Shown: piece after piece, positions 45,751 through 57,108 of the stretch
Layout: each line of letters begins with the position of its first letter
How positions within the stretch are numbered: the first letter of the stretch is position 1
Program-made: the position numbers and the translations under genes
From: Gnetum montanum
Taxonomy: Eukaryota > Streptophyta > Gnetopsida > Gnetales > Gnetaceae
Assembly: GCA_015680685.1 (NCBI GenBank)
Contig: MNCI01000970.1
Location: forward strand, 276,979-340,978
Length of the DNA: 64,000 nt
Direction: 5' to 3'
Notes under the pieces: generated by a model
Told to the model about the DNA's origin: nothing
Databases searched by the model: none
Seen by the model: only the letters and a program-made list of their open reading frames with translations

Positions 45751-48583
45751 ATGACCCTTAAATGTGGACAACAAGGAGGACCCTCCCAAGGTGTGTCCAA
45801 ACAACTAAAGCGAGGTAGAGACCAAGCGTCTCCTAAGAAATGTGCAGAGTAGGAGGCACAATTATTTAGCATTCATCAAGAGCCTCCTGCTACTGTGTAA
45901 TCGGGACAAGTAGAAGGAGGAGCGGTTGAAGCACCTGAACAGGGACAACATCTCACATTGTCCTTGGAATGTGTGCAAGCAATCCATGAAAGGTCCACGT
46001 CAGTAGTTGTGATCGTGGAACTAAACTTTGGACCTTTCATGGAGTTCACTCTTGAAGCTATTAGGGACCAACTTAAAGGGTCCCCATTATGGCCTATCCT
46101 CTCTGAAAGTGATGCCTGGCATGTAGGAGACACGTACCAATTTTGACATAGCAAAGAAGAAGGCACCACGGTTGACATTAGTGGTGTGTCTATAGATTTT
46201 TTTGCCAAGGCCATTTCGAAAGTGTTGAATTTTCCAAATACGTGGCCAAAAGTTGCTCACCTGCCCACTCGCTCCGATATTGATGCGTGAAAAAATTGGT
46301 TGAAAAGGGTATACGGCAAGGAAGACAAGACATATGGAGAATTACCTCTAGAAGAAAGAATATATTTCAAGATTGGTACTTATCACATCTTCCCCATGAA
46401 AGGATTGAACAGAATCTCCACATATGAAGCTAGAGGAAGTGCTATATTGATGGGTAAGGTTAATGCTAACCTACCCCACTTATACCTTATGTAGATTTTG
46501 AGGTGATTTGAGGAATGCAAGATAGGGAAGTTTGCATTGCCCTTTCCCTGTCTCATCAGGAAGCTATGTAGAGGTGCTGGAATTCTAGGGTACACCAATG
46601 ACATCCCTAGAAAGGCCCAAAATGCTTCATTCACTAAATTGTTGAAGCCACCAGGCCTAAGGAAAAGTGCTAGTGAGAAATTAGAGCCAAAACAAGAATA
46701 GACGGTAGGGTCCACTGCAACTCAAACTACAAGACCTAGCCAACTCCCAAGCACAAGGCCTAGTTAACAATGAGAAGCAGGGCCCAGCATGAGCCAGCTA
46801 GACCAATCGCCACCATTGCCATAGGATTATTGACCATTGATGAGCCATCTCAGGATCATCGTTGAGACAGTCAGTTGGGGAAGTCATGATGATGCCAATC
46901 TCTTCTGGGTCATTGACAATGCCGTATGGTCCATAGTTTCTATAGATTGTGCATAGGGCAAGGTGTCCATTCAAATAGGAGGAGGGGAGACACATTGGTC
47001 ACAACAGATTTCAAGGAATGCTACATCTTTCCAAGTGTAATTAGAAATCAGTGAAGGAGCCATAGTAGTGGTGATGCTGCACCAAGATGTAGCAAGAGCT
47101 ACCAAAGTGGTCACAGATCACATCAAGGAGTCCTTCAATGTTACTGTTGTGCCACCATGAATTTCATAGGAGCACATGATGCTCAAACTCTAGCTGGTCC
47201 CTCAGTGACTCCTATGGAGCATGAGGACGTCCTTGATCGGTTGCTACAAATAGGACACGTAATGACGTCCTTGTTTGACATCCTACAAGATGTCACAACA
47301 ACTCAATCAAACCCCATCTCCACCAAGGGGAAGTTGGTCATGGTAGAGATTAGGGTCGAGCATGTAGAGGTGAATTTGGTCATGGTAGAGATTAGGGCTG
47401 AGCATGCAGAGGTGAAGTTGGAAAGACTCCAAGAAAAGCTCGTTGTCCTCAAGCTGCACAACGGAACCCATCTCAACTCATTCCCATAGACCAACTAGAA
47501 TCTTTCAAAATCGAGCAACTGAATAACTTATTGGCAAATAATAAAAAGGTGGTAGAGGAGAAAGAGAAGGCTAATTGGGATCCATCCAAGGCACAAGCGC
47601 AAACATACACGCATGTCAAAGAACTTAAGGTTTTACAAGAAGAGAATAAACAACTTGTTGCGGACAATCTTTGGTTGACCACTGTGGAGAAACAAAAAAA
47701 TGTTCTTGAAGAAAAATTTTAGTAGCTACAAGAACAATTAGTCAGGGTCAACCAAGATATGAATCGCTTGGCTAGAGAGAATCAAAACCTATCAATGGAG
47801 GAGGTACACAAAATTTGTCAAAAGATGGCCATTGAAATAAGTGCATGGAAAAACAAGGCCATGTGACATGAAAAGTTAAAAGAATACTTTAAAGACTAGG
47901 TGGGGATGTACAAGCAAGTCATCGAAAAAGAAATCCATATGGTGAAGGGCCACATTAACACCTTTAGTGCTTGACACACTGATTGGCGAGCCATATTGGA
48001 CACATATGCATTTGTCCATCAAGCAGACCTAAAAAGTGTGGACCTGCAAGTACAGGATCTTACAGAGTACATGGAATCAGCAAACCTACGGTATGCCAAT
48101 TTAGCCATGTTAACAATAGGATGCCCGAGAACAAAGCTAGAGAAGCAGGTAGCTACCACCTATGCCAAATATGAAATCAAATTTGCAAAGCATAAGAAAA
48201 CATTACAAAGACTAGAAGTTGCAAATTCTGAGTTAGACGTGGTTAAGGCTAGCTACCAAGGGCAAAAAGATGTCGTGGTGGACTTGGCTTGATGGTTTAC
48301 AGATTCCTAGAACTACAAGGATAAAGCTAGAGCCTACAAGGAGGAATGATGGCTATTTGCAGCCTAGTATGTCAAGGCAAATCATATGCTCCCACAACTA
48401 CTATGTTCATGGGAAGTGTCAACTCCATCAAACATTGGGGCATCAGCGTGGATGGCACAAGACCCCCAAACTGAAGAGGAAAAGCTCCAAGTACTCCTTC
48501 AAATCCACTAAATCCCAAAACCTAGAGCATAAGACAAGGGGAAGTGACCCATGGATGAGCCACCACCACTTGGAACCACATGA
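45751..48583 (+). pseudogene. Accessory gene of element A, unknown function
   Basis: About 944 codons. From ATG 45751 the first 250 codons stay in one frame with a few stops: a basic Q/K/R-rich leader, then V-E-L-N-F-G-P-F-M-E-F (about 46016), K-N-W-L-K-R-V-Y-G-K (46290), E-R-I-Y-F-K-I-G-T-Y-H-I-F-P-M-K-G and A-I-L-M-G-K. Another conserved block is L-P-F-P-C-L-I-R-K-L-C-R-G-A-G-I-L-G-Y-T. The second half (47157-48300) is Glu/Lys/Leu/Gln-rich, coiled-coil-like. It ends M-D-E-P-P-P-L-G-T-T-stop. Homologues: B 7698-10548 and C 52935-55174. No signal peptide or membrane segment is evident, arguing against an envelope. Confidence 0.75.
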
Positions 48584-48757
48584 CTTGCAATAAAATTTTT
48601 TAATTGAAATTTTATGTTCGTGTCCTAATTTTGTTGTATTCAATTCCCCACTACGGCATGAATAAATTCCTAATCAGTCAATAATCCCATACCTATCCAC
48701 TATGTAATTAATTGGGATTGTTCTCATTTTGTTTAACTCAAGGATGAGTTTTCATTC

Positions 48758-48770
48758 AGTTGTGGGGGTA
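48758..48770 (+). other. Polypurine tract of element A
   Basis: GTTGTGGGGGTA immediately before the 3' LTR start TGATGAATCA, after the conserved AAGGATGAGTTTTCATTCA block also seen in B and C. Confidence 0.75.
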
Positions 48771-49662
48771 TGATGAATCATGATTTGTCAGGCTCCGATA
48801 TCAGACATACGATATCAGATCCATGATATTGAGTATGCGATATCATGACCTAAATGAAAATATCGAATACACGATATCGTGACTCCTGTGTGGGCCTATG
48901 AATACACATGTGGGTGCATAGGAAAGTCAGTTAGGAATTAGTTCTTAATCAGTTAGTTTTTCATTCATTTGTTAGTTCTTCTTAACCCTTTCTCCTAGTG
49001 CATGCCTGCAGTGTGATTATTGTAATTGTACAACACCTTTATTCAAGTGTGACATACTCGAACATGCACATGATCGATAATAAAGATTGAGATTACTTCA
49101 TCATTGAAACATTCACTTAGTTTTAGCTGTTTAATTATTGTTTATTACTTTCGTAATTAATATCTCTCACCCTCATTTCTTGTCCTTGTTATTAATCATG
49201 GAATGAGTATGACTTAACCACAAGCATTTAAGTGTGACTACTTGGTAACCTAGTAGCATACCTAGGACATGCACTTGGTAATCCTAGTGGTAGTGGTACA
49301 TGAGGTTCAAGATGTGTATGGATGATTAAGGAACAGATACTCATAGTACTTAGGCTAGCTTAGATTCTCTCCTTTCATTTTCTCGTAGTTAGATTCTCTC
49401 TCTCTCTCTCCTCCTTAGTCCACTTAAAGTTATTTTCCATTGCCTCTAGGACTAGCACTAGTTTTGAACCACATCATACACCTCACTCTGGACTAAACCA
49501 TATGTGACAACATAAATACTAGTCCAAGTGGGAAGATAGGGAACTGCGATCAACAAGTAACTATCTAGATACCACAACTAGCCCATCTGCGGAGTTCGAT
49601 CGGATCATGTGTGAATGCTCATATTTGTATGGTTGAGTGTAGGGGTACCTTGCCACTCATCA
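48771..49662 (+). repeat. 3' LTR of element A
   Basis: 892 bp. The TATA box has decayed to TATGAATA (48897-48904), while the 5' copy keeps TATAAATA. U3 palindromes are partly decayed as well. Confidence 0.92.
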
Positions 49663-51943
49663 ACATAGTACAAGAGTGTTGAACAAGATTTTTAGTCATG
49701 TTGATTACACTATTGTTATCACAAAAAATAGGTGTGTTATCTTATTTGACACCTAGATCCTTAGGTATTTCTTTTATCCAAAGAATTTATGCATAGTAAC
49801 ATCCAACTAAAATATATTTTGCTTCTACCATAGATAAGGCTATGGAGTTCTACTTCTTGGTTGCCCAAGAGACAAGACTCTTTTCTAGGAAGAAGAATAT
49901 ACCACTTGTGCTTCAAAGATAATCCATACAACCTACCTAACCTACATCACAATACCCATCAAGATTAAGTGTAGAGTCCTTTAGATACCAAAGTCTTTAA
50001 TCAATAGTACCTTTTAGATAAGGAAAAATCCTCTTGACAACTTTTAAGTGTGATTCTTTGGGATTAGCTTGATACCTAAAACAAATACCAACTCTTAGAG
50101 CAACATTAGATCTACTAGTAGTTAGCTATCATAGGCTACCAATGATACCTCTATAGAGTTTGAGGTCAACTAAATTTCCTTGTTCATCTTTGATGAGCTT
50201 AAGATGTGTAGTCATTGGTGTTTTCCTAGCTTTTACTTCAACCAGATTAAGTTTTTATAACAAATCTTTGGTGTATTTTGTCTAGTAAATAAAGTTTGCA
50301 TCTTTGGTTTGATTAATTTAAAATCTAAAGAAGTTGTAAAGCTCACCTATCATGCTCATTTGAAACTCAACTTACATAAGATCTAAAAATTTCTTACATA
50401 ATATTTCATTAGTAGCTCCAAAAATAATATAATCAACATAAATTTATACAATATGTACATCTTTCACATCCTCATTTTAGGAAAAAAGTCATATCAAATC
50501 TACCTCTTTCAAAACCATTAGTCATAAGATGTTGTGAGAGTCTATCATACTGAGCTCTAAGAGCTTGTTTGAGCCCATAGAGAGCCTATTTTAATTTAAA
50601 GACATAATTTGGATGGATATGATCTATAAATCCTTCAAGTTACTTAGCATAGACTTCCTCTTGAATGGTTCCATTTGAAAAAAATACTTTTTAGATCCAT
50701 TTCATACATTTTAATTCCTTTGATACTAACATAAGCTAGAAGAAGTTTGATTGATTCAAGCCTAGGTACAGAAGCAAACGTTTCATCAAAATCAATGCCT
50801 TCTTGTTGATTGTAATCTTTAATAACTAATTGGGCTTTATTTTTTAACAACATTCTCATTTTTATTTGTCTTATTCCTAAACATCCATTTTGTTCCAATG
50901 ATTTTTTTTGTGGTTGGGTTTAGGAGTAACTTTCCATATATCATTTTTGAAAAATTGGTTTAGTTCCTATTGCACGGCTAAAATCCATCCTTCCTCATTT
51001 TCTGCCTCACTAAAGTTTTTAGGTCAATTTATGAAATATAGGAAGTATAAACACATATCTCCTTTGTTTGACTCTTGGATTTTATATCATCTTCTACTTG
51101 TCCAATCACATCATTAAATGAGTGTGATCTTCTAAGTCTAAGTATTTTATTTTAAGCTTGACTATCATCTTCATGTTCACTTTCTATTTTAGAATCTTTT
51201 TCAATTCCTATTTGAGGTATGCTAGATTTTTTTAAAATAGGAATTTCTTCATCATCAATGTACATATTTGAAACAAAACCATCACTATCATCTATTCTCA
51301 CATTTATAGTTTCCTCTACAATGTTAGTGCTTTCATTGAACACTCTATATGTGCTACTAACTATAGAGTATTCTAGAAAAATCCCCTCATTAGCTTTTAG
51401 ATCAAGCTTTCTCAAAGCATCTTTTTAATTTAAAATGCAACACTTAGCACAAAAATATGAAAGTAACTAGGTAAAAAAGTTTTATCAATTCAAAGTTCAT
51501 AATGTGTTTTGGTGATGGATTTTCTTACCAAAACTCTATTGGAGACATAGCAAGCTGTGTTGACGGCTTTCGTCCAAAAATGATATGGAATATTTCTATC
51601 ATTTAGGATGGTTCTGCCCATTTCATTTAGAACCCTATTTTTCATTTTTCTACTCCATTTTATTAAGGAGTCTTAGCAACTAAGAATTGATGACAAATTC
51701 CATTTACTTGATAATACTCTTCAAATTTGGCATTCTTGAGTTCTCCTCCATTGTTACTCATGATCATTTTAATAGCATATCCTTTTTCATTCTGTAGTTG
51801 ATTAAAAATTATAATAAAATGTTCAAAAGCCTCATCTTTATGATATAAAAAAGGAACCCATGTAAAACAAGAAAAATCAACATTGGATAGACAATATTTT
51901 TTTTCCTAAGCTAAGTGTTTGAGAGGAATAAACAAAGTCTATA
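49663..51943 (-). pseudogene. pol: Ty1/copia pol: RNase H, RT and integrase core
   Basis: Minus strand from 51943 down. Integrase core and C-terminal part (51943 to about 51150): S-N-N-G-G-E-L (usually D-N-G-G-E), then D-L-K-A-N-E-G-I-F-L-E-Y-S. RT (about 51110-50250): V-I-K-D-Y-N-Q-Q-E-G-I-D-F-D-E-T-F-A-S-V (50644-50898) and an active site Y-V-D-Y at 50429-50440, where Y-V-D-D is expected. RNase H (about 50200-49663) reaches C-D-N-N-S-V-I-N and V-Q-H-S-C-T, then element A interrupts. The gag and 5' integrase parts are missing, cut by element C at 51944. Confidence 0.85.
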
Positions 51944-52734
51944 TGATGTAGTTCCAAGGGACATGAGGTAGAGATGTAAGATAATGTTATTATGCTAGTA
52001 ATTGATATTGAGTTTGTGATCATTGTCTTCTCACCCTAAATTAGTGAAGTCTAAGTGTATGGTTTAACTCGCAGTGAGGTGTATGTTATGTGATGTTGCG
52101 AGGCTCATTTTACACCTAAGCATGAACATAATGGAAATGAAGTTTAAATCTAAGTAGTGACAAGAATGTAAATCTATTCTATCCTATAGCAATGAGCATT
52201 CGTTCTTGGCTTACCAAATAAACCTTGGACCCATGTAACCGTTACTGGGATTTTCATGTGAATTCAACACTAAGCGAATCAAGTGAAACTACTACTAGGT
52301 TACCAAATGATTACACTTTACTAATGAGCAACTAAAATAAATTGCTTTGGAAATGTAAATGATTAAGCTAAGAAAATATGGAAATTATGCTAAGTAAATA
52401 AATAAAACTAAGTGGATGCTATAATTATGGGAAGTAATCTCAATATTTATTGTTGTCATGAACTGCATCCAAGTACAATTCACTCAAATGAAGATTTCGT
52501 TCAACTACTAAAAATCATAGTGCACACATTTACTCTAGCACTAAGAAAATAAACTACAAGAGTTTTTCTAAGACATGGAATCAAAAGTTGTTGATCGTGT
52601 GTCCAAGTGATAGTATTTATACTACTACACACATCCCAAGACATCATATCAATGATGACATAGCATGGGTTATGAAATCATTGCTACAATATCATAGATA
52701 CAATATAGAAATAGACAAAAGTTTGACTTTATCA
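51944..52734 (-). repeat. 3' LTR of element C
   Basis: About 791 bp, aligning in parts with family A (ACTAGGTTACCAAATGATTAC and GTGAGGTGTATG blocks, reversed). TATAAATA is near 52614-52621 (minus), preceded by AAGACATCAT / ATCATAGATACAA-type motifs (52630-52715). Low-coordinate end TGATG at 51944. Confidence 0.75.
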
Positions 52735-52746
52735 TACCCCCACGAC
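52735..52746 (-). other. Polypurine tract of element C
   Basis: The minus strand reads GTCGTGGGGGTA before TGATAAAG, after TTGAGGATGAGTTTCC, matching the tract of element A. Confidence 0.7.
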
Positions 52747-52934
52747 TAATTGGAAACTCATCCTCAAGTTAAAACAAAATGTGGATGGAGTCCCTTAGAA
52801 AATTAGAAGATAGACTCGACTTGACATGACTTACTAACTATTTACATGATTTAGAATGCTACAGTGTTATTTTTTACAAAATGACATAGTTACATGACAA
52901 AATAAAAACAAAATTTGAAGTAGTGGGATGTAAT

Positions 52935-55174
52935 TCATGTTCCAAGTGGTGGAGGCTCTTCCATCAACTTCTTCTCTTTATCATAAGGCTTTTGAAATTG
53001 GTAGCAATTAAGGAGCACTTGAAGTTTCTCCTCTTATGTCCTTGGGTCATGTACCGTCCATTCTTATTATGTGTTGTTAGGTGGAGTAGGTATATTCCAT
53101 GGGCATGGTAGCTATAGAAACATCTTATTAGCTTTTATGTACCATGCTACGAAGTACTATTTCTCCTCTTTAAATACCTTAGTTGTCTTTTTGAGCTCTT
53201 GGTAATCTGACATGCGAAGCACCAAGTTTGCTACTACATCCTTTTACCCATGGTGGTTGGCCTTGATAACTTCTAGCTCCAAGTTTATTACATGTAACTT
53301 CTGTAATGGATCTTTTTTGTTGGAAAAATCCCTCTTATACATGACATATACAACTGCTACTTGCCACTCTAACCCATTCCAAGGCTTGCCTACTATTAAC
53401 ATGGCCAAGTTAACTTAGTGAAGGTTCACTAATCCCATGTATTCAATCAAATCCTCTATATGCAAGTCTTTGTTTTTAATCTCAGCTTGGTGGACATGGG
53501 TGAGACTATCCAAGATGGGTTAATAGTTTAGATTTTGAGTAGAAAGGGAACTAACGCTAGCTTTCACCATTTGGATTTCTTTTTCATTCATCTTCTTATA
53601 CATGTTCACCTAGTCTTTAAAATGCTCTTTGAGTTGCTCATGTTTCTTCGCCTTATTCTGCCACACCCTAATTTCTGTTGTAGATTTTGGGCAGATTGTG
53701 TAGACTTCTTCCATTCATAAGTTATTGTTTTCTCTAGCCAAGCAACTCATGTCTTGGTTAACTCTAAGCTATTTGATGCTCTCTTTAAGAACATTTTTCT
53801 ACTTTTCAATGTTCATCAACCTTGTATTTTCAACAGCTAATTGTTTATTCTCCTCTTGTAAGGCTATGGATGCTTTGGCATATGCATATGTTTGGGCCTC
53901 TATCATTGATGCATCCCACACTACCTTCCCCTTCTCCTTTTCCATTTTCATATTATGGATAATCAGTTACCTCACTTGATCAATTTTAAATTTCTCAAGT
54001 TAATTAAGCACTATGAATTGTGCAAGGTCTATTCTTCTAGCTCTTAGAGTGGCTAACTCATCTTGCAACCGCTACACTTTATTCTTTGCATGTTCAGCTC
54101 TAGTCTCAACCATGACCAAGTTTCCCTTTGTGGCTATTAAATCAAACTAGATTGTAGTGATATCACTAGGTATATCAAAAATATTTTGCATGACTTAGCC
54201 TATCTACAATAGTCTATCTAATATGTCTTCATGCTCTACAGGAGTCATCAAGGTTTTAGCAAGCATATGAGCATCTTGTGCTCTACAGATATCAACCAGT
54301 GGCACAATAAGTGCATTGAAGGATTCCTTGATATGGTTAGTAATGACCTCTACAACTTTTACTGCATCCTAGTGTTGTGTGACCTCAATAGTGGCAACTT
54401 CTTTTCGTCAAATCACCTTTAGATCTCAAGTAAGAACAAATAGAAAATGTTAAAATTGCATTTTCCCATTAGGATTGCGCTTCCTTTGGCTACATATGTT
54501 GATATCCTCTTGAGACTTTTAGTCAGGAACAAATCGTAGGTTCCAATCTTAAAATATATCTTTTCCTCTTTACTATATTCCTTGTCATCTTTGCCATATG
54601 CCCTTTGTAACCATAGCTTCTTAGCATCGGTGCCTGATCTTGTGGAGATCTACATCATGTTGGCTCCTTCAGTTGAGACATTCAGGAACTTAGCAATTTC
54701 CTCCATGGAGTATGGCATGAGAACTCCCTCAATTTTCACAATAGCATCTACTTGCTTATTTTGCCAAAATTGGTATGTTTCTCCTAGATACCACTTGCAA
54801 TTGTGTGATAATGTGGGCCATAAGGAAGATGCTTGGAGTTATGTCTTTATAGCTTCTAGAGAAAATTCCATGAAAGGATCAAAATTCAACTCCATGATGA
54901 CCATAGACATGATGAAGTTTTCTTGAATTGCTTGGAGACATTTAGGAGATAATGTGAGGTATTGCCCTTATTTGGGCACTAGTGGAACTTTTGCCTCTCC
55001 CTATGCAAAATGCTTAGTAGTAGGAGTTTGGTGGTGAATGATAAATCATTAGGCCTCTTACTTCACAAGCTTAGCTTGTGGAGTTTGTTTCCCTGCTTAG
55101 CCTCTCCCATGGCCTCTTGATCTTTTGTTCCCATGTTGAGAACATCCTTTAGCTACTTGTCTCTTTTGGACCAT
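52935..55174 (-). pseudogene. Accessory gene of element C, unknown function
   Basis: Homologue of the accessory genes of A and B. It starts at ATG 55174 with a basic leader (M-V-Q-K-R-Q-V-A-K-G), followed by M-E-L-N-F-D-P-F-M-E-F-S-L-E-A-I, G-E-T-Y-Q-F-W, L-Q-R-A-Y-G-K-D-D-K, E-K-I-Y-F-K-I-G-T-Y and A-I-L-M-G-K. The C-terminal half is coiled-coil-like. It ends M-E-E-P-P-P-L-G-T-stop at 52935. About 600 bp shorter than A and B, with several stops and shifts. Plus-strand ORFs here (52923-54926) are shadows. Confidence 0.75.
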
Positions 55175-55717
55175 CTACAATCAATAAGGGATTGAAATTA
55201 TTAAAGTATTTAAATTAGTTCTTAATAGTTCTTTATCTTCCTCATGCCCTTGGTTAGATCAAGTTCTTATCTTATTATGATTGTAGAGTTAGAAAAATTT
55301 TAAAAATGAAACCCCTTAGGTGTTATATCCCTAAACACTATGACCTTCCACAGTTGTTATTTCTTTACTTATGGTACCTCAAAATAGTTAGAATGATCCA
55401 TTAGAAGAATTCATTAAGTTATTTGGCCTAAGTTTGATTAGTTCATGATGATATCTTTATTGTTTCCTTATACTTACCCTTATACTATCTTTTGGCATTA
55501 GAAAAATTGACTCAAATTTCCTAATGTTAGCACGATGCACCACCCACAACTAAGTTGAGCACTCTGGGATCAACAAGGTTTAAGAATTTCAGAAATCAAA
55601 GCTATGGGAACAAAGTTATGGCCTTGGGAAGTTAGTGTGCAAGAGCTCTAAGGAAAAATTGCAAAAACTTCCCTTGCTTCAAATGAGAGAAATGAAAAAG
55701 TTTCACTAACTCCTGCA

Positions 55718-55800
55718 CATATATATACTATTCTTATATGTGCGACATCATAGATGCAACATTGTAGATGTGACATCGTAGGGGCTATGACATCACCATG
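55718..55800 (-). promoter_or_regulatory. Internal promoter for accessory gene of element C
   Basis: A TATATATATG box on the minus strand (55718-55730) lies about 545 bp before the ATG. Upstream are GACATCATAGATGCAAC, GTGACATCG and ATGACATCACC, resembling C's own U3 (AAGACATCAT, ATCATAGATACAA). Confidence 0.5.
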
Positions 55801-55888
55801 AAAAAATTTGATTTTTTGTTGAATTTTATAGGGAAAAAATGAGTCAATTTGGGGAGTTTATTGATTGCACTTTTATTTTTGAGAATCT

Positions 55889-56040
55889 TGAGAAGCCATC
55901 TACCTTCAGACATGGGTAAGATGCCTTTTTAGTGAGACCCTTAGAAATATATTCTATGCATAGATTTTATTTTTTAACTATGTCAACCTTAGCAGAGGTC
56001 TACCTTCAGGCATGGGTAACAGGTCTTTCCAGTGACATAA
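55889..56040 (-). other. Conserved noncoding block, two copies in C
   Basis: Two copies at 55889-55940 and 55994-56040 (minus-strand cores CCCATGTCTGAAGGTAGATGG and CCCATGCCTGAAGGTAGAC), about 100 bp apart. Single copies occur in A and B at equivalent positions. Confidence 0.55.
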
Positions 56041-56879
56041 TAAGGTAGCATTTATTGTACTCTTACTTCCATTTGTTGTTGGATCTAGAAAGATATAATA
56101 CATCCTTAGCAATAGAATATAGCTCACAACAGTAATCCAAGAGAATCCATAAGTTCTTTTGATGTCACACACTTGTCCTTCCCACTTGGTTCTTCATTGT
56201 TCTGTCCAAGCATAATGATCACAAGTTTATTCTTAGTTTTATTGTGAGAAGAATATCATTATGGCCATGTTAAGAACCTATTATTATTGGAATGGGTGGA
56301 TTGATGTCATGGTCCCACTGTATAAGTAATTAGTCCCTTATGATTTGAGAATATAGAGAAATATTCACCTTATTAAGACTACATTTTGCCTTATTCAATG
56401 TATTTTATTAACAATTAACAAAAGTATGTACAAGTGAGATGATGATAAATTATGAAAGATTATAAAAGATATCAAGAATTAAAAAGATAATAAGAATGGA
56501 TAATTACCAAAGAATTTAAAAATATCAAAGAATTAATAAATTATTAAGAAATTGAAAGATATAAAAGAATAGGAAAATATATCAAGGAAGCAGGAAACAA
56601 GTAGTAAGAAATGAAAAATTCAATAGGTACCTACATGTCATAGTGGACACCCCCACAACTATGATCAGGATTGATTAAATATAAAAGTGAACAGGGAGAG
56701 GACATTTGGAAAGGTTGGGTAGAATCCTTAGTGGATTTGGTATATTCATGGTAAGGTTTGACCTGTTAAATATTCACTAGGATAAAAATGTGTGGGCTAG
56801 ATGGATGGTGCATGTGCATGGCACCACATGAATAACTCATTAGAACGATGTATGGCCCCTCCAAAAGCATTTGAAATTT
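56041..56879 (-). other. Noncoding segment of C
   Basis: A/T-rich; no gene seen. It includes a GAAAGATATAAAAGA-type simple-sequence-like stretch (56450-56620) and a short 'gtggattgatgtcatgg' segment similar to B at 12183. Confidence 0.5.
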
Positions 56880-57102
56880 ATCCTTTTGTTGGACATGATT
56901 AGGATTGTAGTATAGGATCTTATTGCCTCGCTATATTAATACTTGTCGTATATGTGCATCGTGCCTATGCTCGGAGTATTTCTTGTGGATCTCATTGCTC
57001 ATAACTTCTACTAATCTATTTTCTGCTACAGGTTAAGGTTCATTATGAGCTCTTTTTAGGCTAAGCTTAAGTCAGGTCAAGTTGGCTAGCAATAGCTAGA
57101 GT
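56880..57102 (-). pseudogene. Element C integrase, C-terminal part
   Basis: Collinear with B 32410-32640: in both, plus-strand blocks such as 'aggcttaagtcaagttcaag' / 'taagcttaagtcaggtcaag' correspond. It is separated from the core (59949 onward) by the caulimovirid fragment. Confidence 0.65.
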
Positions 57103-57108
57103 ATGAAG

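Larger units (their letters stand above)
40653..49662 (+). mobile_element. Element A: non-autonomous Athila-like element with gag and accessory gene, no pol
   Basis: 5' LTR 40653-41522, tRNA-Asp-type primer site, gag 41708-43405, noncoding 43406-45740, accessory gene 45751-48583, polypurine tract and 3' LTR 48771-49662; 9.0 kb in all. No protease, RT, RNase H or integrase homology occurs between gag and the accessory gene. It is inserted in the copia RNase H with a probable 5-bp duplication (TAAGC/TATGT on the minus strand). Confidence 0.88.

Noticed and set aside
52923-54926. Plus-strand ORFs over the accessory gene of C, including a 114-codon one
   Set aside because: The minus-strand frame shows clear homology to accessory genes of A and B; the plus frames are complements of that coding sequence. 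The similar minus-strand shadow in A at 45876-46214 confirms it.
56450-56620. Microsatellite or scaffold-attachment region
   Set aside because: Only a loosely repetitive A/T-rich stretch (AAAGATATNAAAGA); no regular period and no further support.
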